From KBS50 sp042434095 (GTDB lineage: Bacteria; Actinomycetota; Actinomycetes; Mycobacteriales; Micromonosporaceae), in the NCBI RefSeq assembly GCF_042434095.1, contig NZ_JBHLUE010000005.1:1-64000 (forward strand): a stretch of 64,000 bases of DNA, read 5' to 3'. Under the pieces are notes generated by a model, which ran no database searches, had not been told where the DNA came from, and worked only from the letters and a program-made list of their open reading frames with translations. Made by a program: the position numbers and the translations under genes. This document shows positions 1 through 8,683 of this stretch, in pieces (position 1 is the stretch's first letter; every line of letters starts with the position of its first letter).

Positions 1-486
1 CGGGAGCAGGCCTTGACCCCGGCCGAGGAAGCCGTACGCATCTACCGCCGGTTGGCCGAGGTGAACCCGGACGCCTACCTGCCCGACCTCGCCGGATCGT
101 TGAACAACCTCGGCAATCGCCTGTCCGGGCTGGGGCGGCGGGAGCAGGCCTTGACCCCGGCCGAGGAAGCCGTACGCATCTGGCGCCGGTTGGCCGAGGC
201 CAACCCCGACGCTTGCCTGCCCGACCTCGCCATGTCGTTGTGGGCGTACGGGTGGGTGTGTGTGAACGTGAAGGCCAACTACGTTGAGGCTCTGGAATCG
301 GTCACCGAGGCGATCAGCCTCTACGAGCCGCTCGTCCGCCAGCTGCCGCAGGTGTTCGCCGGACAGCTGCTCTCGGCATATCGGACCCTGGCGGACGTGC
401 TCGACGGTCTTGGCCGTACCGAGGAGGCCGCCGAGTTGCGCCAGCAGCTCGATGAGGCGGCCGGTAGTGGCACAGGCACGCAATGA
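1..486 (+). CDS. TPR-repeat protein, C-terminal part
   Basis: The reading frame is open at the window edge, so only the C-terminal part is seen. It consists of tetratricopeptide repeats with the actinobacterial consensus PAEEAVRIYRRLAE / LPDLAxSLNNLGNRL. Two units are a tandem DNA duplication with a period of 138 bases (46 residues), starting at bases 1 and 139. The last 70 residues diverge and end in GTGTQ. TPR arrays of this type usually sit behind an NB-ARC or protease domain, which would lie upstream. The partner is unknown. Confidence 0.85.
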   Translation, partial: REQALTPAEEAVRIYRRLAEVNPDAYLPDLAGSLNNLGNRLSGLGRREQALTPAEEAVRIWRRLAEANPDACLPDLAMSLWAYGWVCVNVKANYVEALESVTEAISLYEPLVRQLPQVFAGQLLSAYRTLADVLDGLGRTEEAAELRQQLDEAAGSGTGTQ

Positions 487-1027
487 CGGATGGGGTTCGG
501 GAGGAACCCGGTGATGGACCTGTACAGGTTCGGGTTCGGGCGTACCCAGTTGGGCACGTTGGCCCGTACGCCGCCAGAGGACCGCGACGCAGCCGTGACG
601 GGTTGAACAAGATCGCTAACCGGGTTGAACAAGATCCTCGCCTGCTGAACACCATCGGGTTCTCCGTCTCCGGGCATAAACAAGCCTGTCCCAGGCGATT
701 CCGCGGCCTCTCCTGACCCTCCACTCTCCCGATGTAGGTGGATCTGTTGCGGACGTGTTCAAGCCGGCCGGCTCGACGCGGCTGTGGCCTGCAAGGAGGG
801 GGTTGAACAGCCTGACCACGGATTGAACACCTCGACTCCCGGCGTCGGCGGACTCCCGCCGAGGCGTATTGAGGCGCGCTGGCGACGACCGCATTGAACA
901 CGTATCGGGACCGCTTGAACAAGATCGTCAACGTTCAGGATCTGTTCAAAGGCCCTGGTGGCGTGGTGGCACAGCGCTGACCGGCAGTCCGCCGGCCGGC
1001 ACACGGTCATCACGAGGGAGCACCACC
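487..1027. promoter_or_regulatory. Gene-free stretch with repeated TTGAAC motifs
   Basis: No convincing gene is seen. TTGAAC or its complement occurs at 603, 625, 757 (inverted), 803, 823, 894, 915 and 944 (inverted, GTTCAA 944-949); a ninth near-copy (CTGAAC) is at 645. The sequence GGGTTGAACAAGATC is repeated exactly at 600-614 and 622-636. TTGAACAAGATC at 915-926 faces GATCTGTTCAA at 939-949. Such iterated sites upstream of a transfer operon could bind a replication initiator or an element regulator. The binding protein is unknown; the product of the next gene is one candidate. Confidence 0.6.
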
Positions 1028-1849
1028 ATGGACCGTCGTTTCCCCGCCACCGGCCCGGCCGCCTGGCAGTGTCGCGAGACCCTCCTCAACGACATCGAGT
1101 ACCGGTTCCGGCTGCTTGGGCAGGGGCCGAGCCCGCTGTCGGTGGATGGCCGCAGTCTCGGCCACGGCCTGCCCCGTCGGGTCATCGCCCTGCCGGAGCT
1201 GTCGGCGATCCTGATGCACCCGTCCTGCGGCTACGTCGCTCGGGATGCGGTGTGGCGGCTGCTGGTGCAGCGTGCCCGTACCGGGGATCCGGCGTGGCGG
1301 GTTGGTGCGGTCGGCGTCGCGTTGCCGGGCCTGCGGTTCAAGGCGTATCTGCTGGCCAAGCTGTTCACCGGCGACGTGCAGGCCGCCATCGTCGAGCACT
1401 TCCTTCGCGCTCTCGGCACGGTCGATCCGGCCAGGCCGGGCATGGTCGGGAACCTGTTGTCGGCCGCGTTCTCGAAGGCCCGCGCGGAACTGCGGGACCT
1501 GGAGCCGGCCTCCTCCGGGACTCCGAACCATGCCCCGGGCGCTGTGTTGCCGCCGGCCCCGTACGGCCACCCGGATCTCATCCTCGCCCGCGCGGTCACT
1601 ACCGGGGTCATCACCGTTCAGGAAGCGGAGCTGATCGGCGCGACGTACCTGGAGGAGGTCAGCCTCACCGCGTACGCCGAGCGCACCGGCAAGCCCCGCT
1701 GGAACCTCTACAAGCGGCGGACGGCTGCTGTCGCCCGGCTCAAGGCCGCGATCGAGGCCGGCGACCTGTCCGATCCGTACGCCGATGTGATCAACGAGGC
1801 CACCGCGACCCTGGGCCTCGACACGCTAACCACCCGGAAGCGTCCGTAA
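1028..1849 (+). CDS. Hypothetical protein at head of transfer region
   Basis: A 273-residue protein of unknown function. ATG 1028 is chosen because GGGAG lies about 8 bases before it; an in-frame extension back to 869 would run through the TTGAAC repeat region and has no ribosome site. The N-terminal half is a soluble alpha/beta region. The C-terminal region (SLTAYAERTGKPRWNLYKRR) reads like a sigma-factor region 4 or helix-turn-helix segment, so a DNA-binding role is possible. It is the first gene before the type IV secretion operon, which fits a regulator or replication protein. Family not recognised. Confidence 0.7.
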   Translation: MDRRFPATGPAAWQCRETLLNDIEYRFRLLGQGPSPLSVDGRSLGHGLPRRVIALPELSAILMHPSCGYVARDAVWRLLVQRARTGDPAWRVGAVGVALPGLRFKAYLLAKLFTGDVQAAIVEHFLRALGTVDPARPGMVGNLLSAAFSKARAELRDLEPASSGTPNHAPGAVLPPAPYGHPDLILARAVTTGVITVQEAELIGATYLEEVSLTAYAERTGKPRWNLYKRRTAAVARLKAAIEAGDLSDPYADVINEATATLGLDTLTTRKRP

Positions 1850-2132
1850 GCAAGCCGCCTGAGCTGCGGATTTCCAACACGCAACTCGGATTTGTAATCC
1901 CCTGGTGCGGGACCTTTCCGCGCAGGTGATCCTTTCCGACCGGACCCGTTGACGGCGCTGACGCCCCCGCACGGTTCCCGGCTCACCGCCTTCCCCAGTG
2001 AGGAGGACGGCCGCGCCGGTCGGCACCGCAGGTCACCGCAAAGCGCCTCGTCCGGTCCCGTCTTCGTCGCCCACTCGCGCACCTCTGCCCCGTGACGGGT
2101 TGTTCAGACGTGCGCACCGGAGGTGCCAAGCC

Positions 2133-2573
2133 ATGAACCACGTCCCCTTCCCGTACCCCGAGGCGGCTCGTCGCCGCCTCGGGGTAGCCAGGGGCGGACG
2201 GCCGGTCCGTCGCCTGCGTCGATGCCTTACTCGGCTTGTCCTCGGCGGGGTAGCCCTGCTCAATGCCGCCGCGATGACGGCAGTCTTTGTCGCCGCCCCC
2301 GCCGCGGCGTATGCGGCCGATCCTGCCCCGGCGGTGTTGGCCGTGGACTCCATCCAGCAAGTCGCGGAGAACATTCGGACCTGGCTCGTCGGCATCCTCG
2401 TCGCCGTTGCCACGCTGTTCCTGACGGTCGGCGGGCTGCGCTACCTGGTCGCCAACGGTGACCCGGGCGAGGTCGAGAGGGCCAAGCTCGCGCTGCGGTC
2501 GGCCGCGATCGGGTATGCCCTCGCGCTGCTGGCGCCGTTGTTCGTGACCATCGTCGGCGCGTGGGTGGCCTGA
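2133..2573 (+). CDS. VirB2/TrbC-like conjugative pilin subunit
   Basis: A 146-residue protein with a basic N-terminus, a long hydrophobic signal segment ending in an Ala-rich stretch (AAPAAAYAAD, about residues 65-75), and two further hydrophobic segments (residues 88-105 and 122-144). This is the layout of VirB2/TrbC pilins, with an Asn-Gly-Asp-Pro turn between the helices. The start is ATG 2133 with CCGGAGG upstream. Its stop overlaps the start of the VirB6-like gene (TGATG), so the two are co-translated. The role is inferred from layout and position ahead of VirB6/VirB4. Confidence 0.75.
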   Translation: MNHVPFPYPEAARRRLGVARGGRPVRRLRRCLTRLVLGGVALLNAAAMTAVFVAAPAAAYAADPAPAVLAVDSIQQVAENIRTWLVGILVAVATLFLTVGGLRYLVANGDPGEVERAKLALRSAAIGYALALLAPLFVTIVGAWVA

Positions 2574-4585
2574 TGACTGCCCGTGCGGTCCCATCCCGCC
2601 GCGCGATTCGCTCGGTGGCGCTGCTGCTTGGCGTCGTGATTCTCGCCGGCCTGGGCCTCGCCGCGGCTGGGACGGCTCATGCCGAGCCGAGTCCGACCGT
2701 CGGGCCGTCCACCGCGGTCAGCCTGCCGCCGATGCCCGGGGTGCCTGAGCGCGGTGTCCTTCCGCCGGGCGTAGAACCGTCGCCACCGGCGCCCACGCTT
2801 GGTCCGGCCCCAACTCCCGGCCGGCCTTCTGCCGACGATGATCCGGCTTGGTACGACATCGGCGGCCAGGTCCGCAAGGCCGTCGTGGATCTGGTCGTGT
2901 GGGCCGCTGAGCAGGCCCTGCAGCCCGTGATGGAAGCCCTCGGCGCGTCATGGCTGTCCACCCCGGACCTTACGACCAACGAGCACGTCACGGCGATCTG
3001 GACGACCAGCCTGACCATCGCCAACGGCATCCTCGTCCTGTTCATCGTCGCCGGAGGATTCCTGGTCACTGTCCGGGAGACCTTGCAGACCCGGTACGGC
3101 CTCAAGCAGGTGCTACCTCGCATCGCTGTGGGGGTGGTTCTGGCCAATTGCAGCCTGATCATCGGCCAGAAGGCCATCGAGCTGACCAACGCGCTGACCG
3201 TGTCCATCGCCGGCAACACAATCGACGGGCCGGCCGCCGCGACAGCGATCCGGCAGGTCGTGGACAACGCCCTGCAAGGCGGCGGCTTCCTGATGGTGCT
3301 CATGGCCATTGCCGTGATCGTGATGTGCCTGATTCTGGAGTTCACGTTCGTGCTGCGCCTCGCTGCCCTCATCATTCTGTTCGGCCTCGCTCCGGTGGCG
3401 CTGATCTGCCACGCCAGTCCACTCACCGAAGGCGTTGCCAACCTGTGGTGGCGCTGCGTGCTGGCCTGCCTCGGCCTGCAACTCGGCCAGGCCATCGTGG
3501 TCATGGCCAGCATCAAGGTATTCCTCGCCCCGGCTGGGCCAACAGCGATGGGCGTACCCGCGACCGGAGCCGGACTGCTCGGCGTGCTGGTGTGCCTGAC
3601 GATGCTGTGGCTGCTGATCAAGCTGCCTGGGTGGATGCGACAGTTCATCCTCGGCCCGCTCGGGCAGCGCCACGGCCGAGGGCTGATCGGTCAGCTCGTC
3701 CACGCCATTCTGATGATCAAGACAATCGGTGCGGCGGCCGGCGTTCTGAGCGGCGCGAGCGCAGCGAGGACCGCCGGACGGACGATGCCTCGCCCGTCCG
3801 GTCCCCGTCCGCTGCCCGGTGGCCTCCGTCCGCCCCGTCCACCTCGTCCGGGGCCCGCTCCGGCCTTGCCGTCCCCGCCGGGACCCGTGGCCTTCAGCCA
3901 TGCCCCCCTCACCCACACCCCACTGCCCAAGCCGTCCGGGACGACCGGCGCACCACCCTTCAGTCACCCGGCGACCCCGTCCACACCATCGGCATCGCCG
4001 TCCGGCGGCGTCCCGGCCGCACAGTTCTCCCACCCGTCCTCGCCCGAGCCGACTGCACCGTCCCCAGCCGGGTCACCGGCGCGAGTCGTCTTCAGCGACG
4101 CCACCACCACGGCCCCGAGACCCACGCCCGACGGTCCGGTACCGGCGGTGACGTTCTCAGCCGCGCCAACGCCGCAGAGCGCGCCGCGCCGGCCACCTGC
4201 CCCAGCCACCCCGGTGTTCTCCGCAGCTCCGACCACACCTGCGGGCAGCGAACGACGACGCACCTCGACCCCAGCGACGCGGCCCACGGCGGCGCGGCGT
4301 CCTACCCCGAGTAGGCAAGCCGCCGCGCCTGTGGCTGCCGTCCGTCCGGTCCCGTCCACCAGCGCGCCCCGTCCACCGGCCCCGTCCGTACCGCCGTCCC
4401 CGGACGACCGCCGATCGGTGGGGCCCGCCGTGCCGCAGACACCGTCCGCGGCGGCGGGGCCGTCCCCGACCGGCGGTATGGCATCGCCGGGTTCCGCTGC
4501 CGGTGCCGACCCGTCCCCGTCCCCGCCGCCGGCCCGGTCGTCCGCCCCGGTACGGCGGTCGAAGCGGAGGGGTGATCAGCGATGA
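2573..4585 (+). CDS. VirB6/TrbL-like membrane channel protein with repeat tail
   Basis: A 670-residue protein with a signal-like N-terminus, then a polytopic core (about residues 130-370) with five or more hydrophobic segments, as in the TrbL/VirB6 inner-membrane component of type IV secretion systems. The C-terminal 290 residues are Pro/Ala/Ser-rich, without hydrophobic segments. They carry six spaced copies of a short motif of the form x-F-S-(H/D/A), e.g. VAFSHAP, PPFSHPA, AQFSHPS, VVFSDAT, VTFSAAP, PVFSAAP. The start overlaps the pilin stop (TGATG), and the stop overlaps the next start (ATGA), so it is in the middle of an operon. Confidence 0.8.
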   Translation: MTARAVPSRRAIRSVALLLGVVILAGLGLAAAGTAHAEPSPTVGPSTAVSLPPMPGVPERGVLPPGVEPSPPAPTLGPAPTPGRPSADDDPAWYDIGGQVRKAVVDLVVWAAEQALQPVMEALGASWLSTPDLTTNEHVTAIWTTSLTIANGILVLFIVAGGFLVTVRETLQTRYGLKQVLPRIAVGVVLANCSLIIGQKAIELTNALTVSIAGNTIDGPAAATAIRQVVDNALQGGGFLMVLMAIAVIVMCLILEFTFVLRLAALIILFGLAPVALICHASPLTEGVANLWWRCVLACLGLQLGQAIVVMASIKVFLAPAGPTAMGVPATGAGLLGVLVCLTMLWLLIKLPGWMRQFILGPLGQRHGRGLIGQLVHAILMIKTIGAAAGVLSGASAARTAGRTMPRPSGPRPLPGGLRPPRPPRPGPAPALPSPPGPVAFSHAPLTHTPLPKPSGTTGAPPFSHPATPSTPSASPSGGVPAAQFSHPSSPEPTAPSPAGSPARVVFSDATTTAPRPTPDGPVPAVTFSAAPTPQSAPRRPPAPATPVFSAAPTTPAGSERRRTSTPATRPTAARRPTPSRQAAAPVAAVRPVPSTSAPRPPAPSVPPSPDDRRSVGPAVPQTPSAAAGPSPTGGMASPGSAAGADPSPSPPPARSSAPVRRSKRRGDQR

Positions 4586-5508
4586 GCCGCCGCAGCGACG
4601 AGGCGCCGATGCGGGCTCGGGTGCCCGCAGACATCGAACGGGCCGACAAGATCGCGTTCAACCTGTCCGGTCGGCAGTTGGTGATCCTCGCCGTCACGGG
4701 TCTGCTGCTCTACGCGGCGTGGACGACGGTGGCCACGCTCCTCCAGCCGCTGGTGTTCCTCGCAGGAGCGACGCCGGTCGCCGCTGGGGCGTTCCTGCTC
4801 GCGGTCGGCCGCCGCGATGGCATCAGCCTCGACGCCTGGGTCCTCGCGGCGCTGCGGCACCGCCACAGTCCGCGCCGGCTCGTGCCGACCGACGGACCGG
4901 TCGTCCCGGCCCCGGCGTGGGTGCAGACCACCGCCGGGCCGGGTGACCGGCTCCCGCTGCCCGCACCCCTGCGGCTGCCCGCGAAGGGCATCACCAGTGA
5001 CGGGTTGATCGACCTCGGCTCGGACGGCACGACGAGCCTGGTCGCCGCCTCGACGGTGGCCTTCGGCCTGCGGACAGCAGGGGAACAGAACGGCCTGGTA
5101 GCCGGGTTCGCGCGGTGGCTGCACAGCCTGGAGAGTCCGGTGCAGATCGTGGTGCGGGCGCAGCGGGTCGACCTGACCTACCTCGCCGACCGGTTCCTCG
5201 CCGCCGCCCCGACCCTGCCGCATCCCGCGTTGGAAGACGCGGCCCGCGCGCACGCGGCGTTCCTCGACGACCTCGCTAGGCAGCGCGAGCTGCTGCACCG
5301 ACAGATCACCGTCGCCGTGCGCAGCCGACGCGGCGCACCCCACGCAGCACAGCGCATCGCCGAGGTCGTCCGGGCGCTCGGAGGCTGTGAGATTCCGGCC
5401 CGGGTCCTCGATGGGCCGGACGCCACGGTGCGGCTCGCGGCCAGCCTCAAGCCCACCGCCCCGGCCCTCGCGCCCTACCCCACACCTGATGGAGGTGACG
5501 ACCGGTGA
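4582..5508 (+). CDS. PrgI-family (VirB3-like) conjugation protein
   Basis: A 308-residue protein. It opens with the typical PrgI signature RVPADIERADKIAFNLSGRQ followed by two transmembrane segments (about residues 33-50 and 55-75). A long cytoplasmic C-terminal region follows. PrgI proteins take the VirB3 place in Gram-positive conjugation machines and associate with the VirB4 ATPase, which is encoded next. Both ends overlap the neighbours by four bases (ATGA and GTGA), a tight translational coupling. Confidence 0.85.
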   Translation: MSRRSDEAPMRARVPADIERADKIAFNLSGRQLVILAVTGLLLYAAWTTVATLLQPLVFLAGATPVAAGAFLLAVGRRDGISLDAWVLAALRHRHSPRRLVPTDGPVVPAPAWVQTTAGPGDRLPLPAPLRLPAKGITSDGLIDLGSDGTTSLVAASTVAFGLRTAGEQNGLVAGFARWLHSLESPVQIVVRAQRVDLTYLADRFLAAAPTLPHPALEDAARAHAAFLDDLARQRELLHRQITVAVRSRRGAPHAAQRIAEVVRALGGCEIPARVLDGPDATVRLAASLKPTAPALAPYPTPDGGDDR

Positions 5509-7295
5509 GCCTGTTATCCACACTGCTGCCGACACGGCGGCGTCCGGCGTCTGAGTCGGCGACGGTCCTGCCCGGTTCACCGGACGCCGTCGAGGTCGAC
5601 GGCCGACACGTGCGAATCGGCGATGGCTACAGCGCCACCCTGGCCGTTGTCGGCTACCCGGCCGAGGTCGGCCCCGGGTGGGCGGAGCCCATCCTGTCCT
5701 ACCCTGGCCTGCTTGACGCCGCGTTCCACATCGAGCCGGTCCCGCCCGCGGTGGCCTCCGAGCGGCTGCGCAAGCAGCGCGGCCGGTTCGAATCCTCCCG
5801 CCGCCAGGACGCGGCCAAGGGCCGCCTCGACGATCCCGAACTCGACGCCGCCGCGGTCGACGCTGCCGAGCTGGCCGGCCGGTTGGCGCGAGGCGAGGCC
5901 AGGCTGTTTCGTCTCGGCCTGTACCTGACCGTCCACGGCGTCGACCTCGACGACCTCGCGGAGCGGGTGGCTGAGGTGCGGTCCTTGGCCTCCTCGCTGC
6001 TGCTGAACACCGCACCGGTGACGTGGCGGCAGTTGCAGGGGTGGGTGAGCGGCCTACCCCTCGCGTTCGACGCGTTGGGGATGAAACGGGTCTTCGACAC
6101 CGACGCCCTCGCCGCGTCTTTTCCCTTCACCAGCCCCGACCTGCCGGACACCGCCGCAGACAGCGGCATGGGCGTGCTATTCGGGCTCAACCTCCACTCG
6201 GCCGGAGTCGTCGTCTGGGACCGGTGGGCGCAGTCCAACTACAACGCCGTCATCCTCGCCCGATCCGGGGAGGGCAAGTCGTACCTGGCCAAGCTCGACC
6301 TGTTGCGAAACCTGTGCCTCGGGGTGGAGGCATTCGTCATCGACCCCGAAGACGAATACCTCCGCCTGGCCGACGCGGTCGGCGGCACGGTCGTCCGCCT
6401 CGGCGCGGCCGGCGTGAAGATCAACCCTCTCGACCTGCCGCCCGGCCACGATGCCCTCCACGACCGGGCACGGTTCATGCACACGCTCGTGACCGTCATG
6501 GGCAGCGGCGACACCGCCGTCACCGCGCCGCTGCCCGGCGACGAGGCCCGCTCCCTCGATGTCGCCGTGCTGGCCGCGTACCGGGCCAAGGGCATCACCA
6601 CCGACCCGCGCACCTGGAAGCGACCCGCGCCGCTCCTCGGCGATGTGATGGCTGCCTTGGAAGACACCGACGACGCCGGCCGCCGAGTTGCCGCCCGCCT
6701 GCACCCCTACGTCGCCGGCAGCATGAAGGGCCTGTTCGACGGGCCGACCACCACCGCCGCACAAGGGCACCTCGTGGTCTTCGCCCTCAAGGACCTGCCC
6801 GAGCAACTTCACCCGGTCGGCACGCTGCTCACCCTGGACACGATCTGGCGCACCGTACGCGGCGCGGCCGCCTCCGGCGCCCGCCCGGACGCGCTGCGGA
6901 TGGTGTTGGTGGACGAGGCGTGGAAACTGCTGTCCGGCGGCCGCGGCGGCGTGTTCCTGGAGACCTTGGCCAAGTCGGCGCGCAAGTACGGCGTGGGCTT
7001 GACCGTGGTGACCCAGGACGCCGCTGACGTGCTCGCCACCAAGACCGGCCGCGCCGTCGTCAGCAACGCGGCCACGCAGATCCTGCTGCGGCAGGCGCCG
7101 CAGGCGATCGACGCCGTGGCGGAGGCGTTCGGGCTCACCGACGGCGAGCGGGCGTTCCTGCTGTCCTGTCAGCGCGGGGATGCCCTCCTCGCGGCGGGAT
7201 CTGCGCGGGTGGCCTTCCACGGCCACGCCTCGGCCACCGAGCACGAGCTGATCGTCACCGGCCCGGTTTCCGGCCTACCGGCCCGCCGCCGCTGA
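5505..7295 (+). CDS. VirB4/TraC-family conjugation ATPase
   Basis: A 596-residue cytoplasmic ATPase that powers pilus/channel assembly and DNA transfer. A Walker A motif (ARSGEGKS, residues 252-259) and a Walker B motif (MVLVDEAWKLL, acidic pair at 470-471) are visible. It is followed by a GVGLTVVTQD segment typical of the family. GTG 5505 overlaps the PrgI stop as GTGA. The length is on the short side for VirB4 but includes the N-terminal domain. It is encoded between PrgI and a coupling-protein pair, the usual order in actinobacterial type IV secretion loci. Confidence 0.92.
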   Translation: MSLLSTLLPTRRRPASESATVLPGSPDAVEVDGRHVRIGDGYSATLAVVGYPAEVGPGWAEPILSYPGLLDAAFHIEPVPPAVASERLRKQRGRFESSRRQDAAKGRLDDPELDAAAVDAAELAGRLARGEARLFRLGLYLTVHGVDLDDLAERVAEVRSLASSLLLNTAPVTWRQLQGWVSGLPLAFDALGMKRVFDTDALAASFPFTSPDLPDTAADSGMGVLFGLNLHSAGVVVWDRWAQSNYNAVILARSGEGKSYLAKLDLLRNLCLGVEAFVIDPEDEYLRLADAVGGTVVRLGAAGVKINPLDLPPGHDALHDRARFMHTLVTVMGSGDTAVTAPLPGDEARSLDVAVLAAYRAKGITTDPRTWKRPAPLLGDVMAALEDTDDAGRRVAARLHPYVAGSMKGLFDGPTTTAAQGHLVVFALKDLPEQLHPVGTLLTLDTIWRTVRGAAASGARPDALRMVLVDEAWKLLSGGRGGVFLETLAKSARKYGVGLTVVTQDAADVLATKTGRAVVSNAATQILLRQAPQAIDAVAEAFGLTDGERAFLLSCQRGDALLAAGSARVAFHGHASATEHELIVTGPVSGLPARRR

Positions 7296-7339
7296 CCCTG
7301 TCCGACGAGCCTCCCTCGACACCGCCGATCGGAGTCCTG

Positions 7340-8683
7340 ATGGTTCCCATCCCGGCCCTGTCCCCATCCCCGCCTCCAGAGCCCGCCGGATGTGTGCCTG
7401 GCCAGGGCGGTGGGCCCAGCTCCTTCGTCGGTAAAGTGCTCTGCGGGTCCTGGGATGACGACGTCGCCGACGCCGTGTGGCGTCTCGTCCGTGACCGGTG
7501 GCCATTGCTCCTCGTCGCCGTGGCGGCGCTCATGGCCATCCGAGTCATGTGGGCGGTGTGGCGGCGGCGCGTCTGGCGGCGGCACGCTGCCGCAGCGCGG
7601 TGGCTGGAGATCATCCCGCCCGTGACTGCCACTCCGGCCGCGACGATCGGCCTGTGGCGGCTGCTCGCCACCGTATTGCCCGCGCCGCGCCGCTGGACGC
7701 TGCGCCCAGCCCGGCTCGTCTGGGAGGTCGAAGCCGACCCCGACGGGATGCGCTGCGGACTGTGGCTGCCACCGGGGGTCAACCCGACCGCTGTCGTGCG
7801 GCTGCTGCAGCGCGGCTGGCCCGGCGTACGCGCCAAACAGGCCCGCCCACCGGCCGTCCCGACGACCGGGGCTGTGGCCGCCCTCGCGGTCTGGCCCACC
7901 CAGCCGGACTGGCGACCCCTGGTCGAGGGCGCTACACCTGCTCCGCGCCGTGGCGCGGACGCGGGCGCCCCCGAGGACGATCGGCTGCGGGCCGTCTTCG
8001 GGGGGCTCGCCTCGGCCGGGCGCACCGGCGGCGCGCTCCTGCAAGTTCACCTCGGCCGGGCACCAGCCCACCGGCTACGCGTGCTGCGCCGCGCGATGAC
8101 CAACCCACACCGCGTCCACCGCCCCCGAGGGACCGCCCGTATCCCGGGGCTGGCCGCCGATGGACTGAGGGCGCTGATCCTGGGGGCCCTGAACCTCCTC
8201 ACCCCCGGCCCATCGAGCCCGCAGCGGCGCACCAGCCCGACCGACCCGTACATCGCTGACCTGGCCCGGCATGCGCGGGCGAAGTACGCCGACGCACCTC
8301 ACCTGCTCGTCGCCGTATACACGGTGGCCGCCGGCCCGACCAAGGCCGCTGCCCTCGCGGCGGCGGCTGATGTCACCTCCGGGTTCGGGCTGCTGTCGGC
8401 GCACTTCACCCGCCGCCGGCTACGGCACGGTGCGGCCGCGGCGGCCGACCGGTGGGTGCCGGAGTCCCGGATGAGTCTCGCTTCCATCGCGGAAGCCGCC
8501 GCCTTCGCGGGGTTGCCCGCTGAGCCGGCCGCCTACGGACTCCCCGGCGCGGCGTCACGGCGTCGGGCCGCCACCCGCGAAGTCTTCCGCACCGCGCCGA
8601 CCCCGCACCGCCAGCCACCCGCCGATCCGCCAGCTGCGCCGCAGCGGTCCGACGAGCCGCCGACCGTCTGGAGCACACCCTGA
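7340..8683 (+). CDS. Membrane-anchored conjugation protein, unknown family
   Basis: A 447-residue protein with a short extracytoplasmic N-terminus and one strong hydrophobic segment (about residues 50-72, WPLLLVAVAALMAIRVMW). A long Arg/Ala-rich cytoplasmic region follows. No nucleotide-binding motif is visible. Its position directly before the coupling ATPase suggests that it supplies the membrane anchor for that ATPase, which itself has no transmembrane segment. Its stop (TGA 8681-8683) overlaps the probable CTG start of the next gene. The function is inferred from context only. Confidence 0.7.
   Translation: MVPIPALSPSPPPEPAGCVPGQGGGPSSFVGKVLCGSWDDDVADAVWRLVRDRWPLLLVAVAALMAIRVMWAVWRRRVWRRHAAAARWLEIIPPVTATPAATIGLWRLLATVLPAPRRWTLRPARLVWEVEADPDGMRCGLWLPPGVNPTAVVRLLQRGWPGVRAKQARPPAVPTTGAVAALAVWPTQPDWRPLVEGATPAPRRGADAGAPEDDRLRAVFGGLASAGRTGGALLQVHLGRAPAHRLRVLRRAMTNPHRVHRPRGTARIPGLAADGLRALILGALNLLTPGPSSPQRRTSPTDPYIADLARHARAKYADAPHLLVAVYTVAAGPTKAAALAAAADVTSGFGLLSAHFTRRRLRHGAAAAADRWVPESRMSLASIAEAAAFAGLPAEPAAYGLPGAASRRRAATREVFRTAPTPHRQPPADPPAAPQRSDEPPTVWSTP

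Noticed and set aside
869..1027. Upstream extension of the gene at 1028
   Set aside because: It would translate through the TTGAAC repeats; a ribosome site is present only before ATG 1028.
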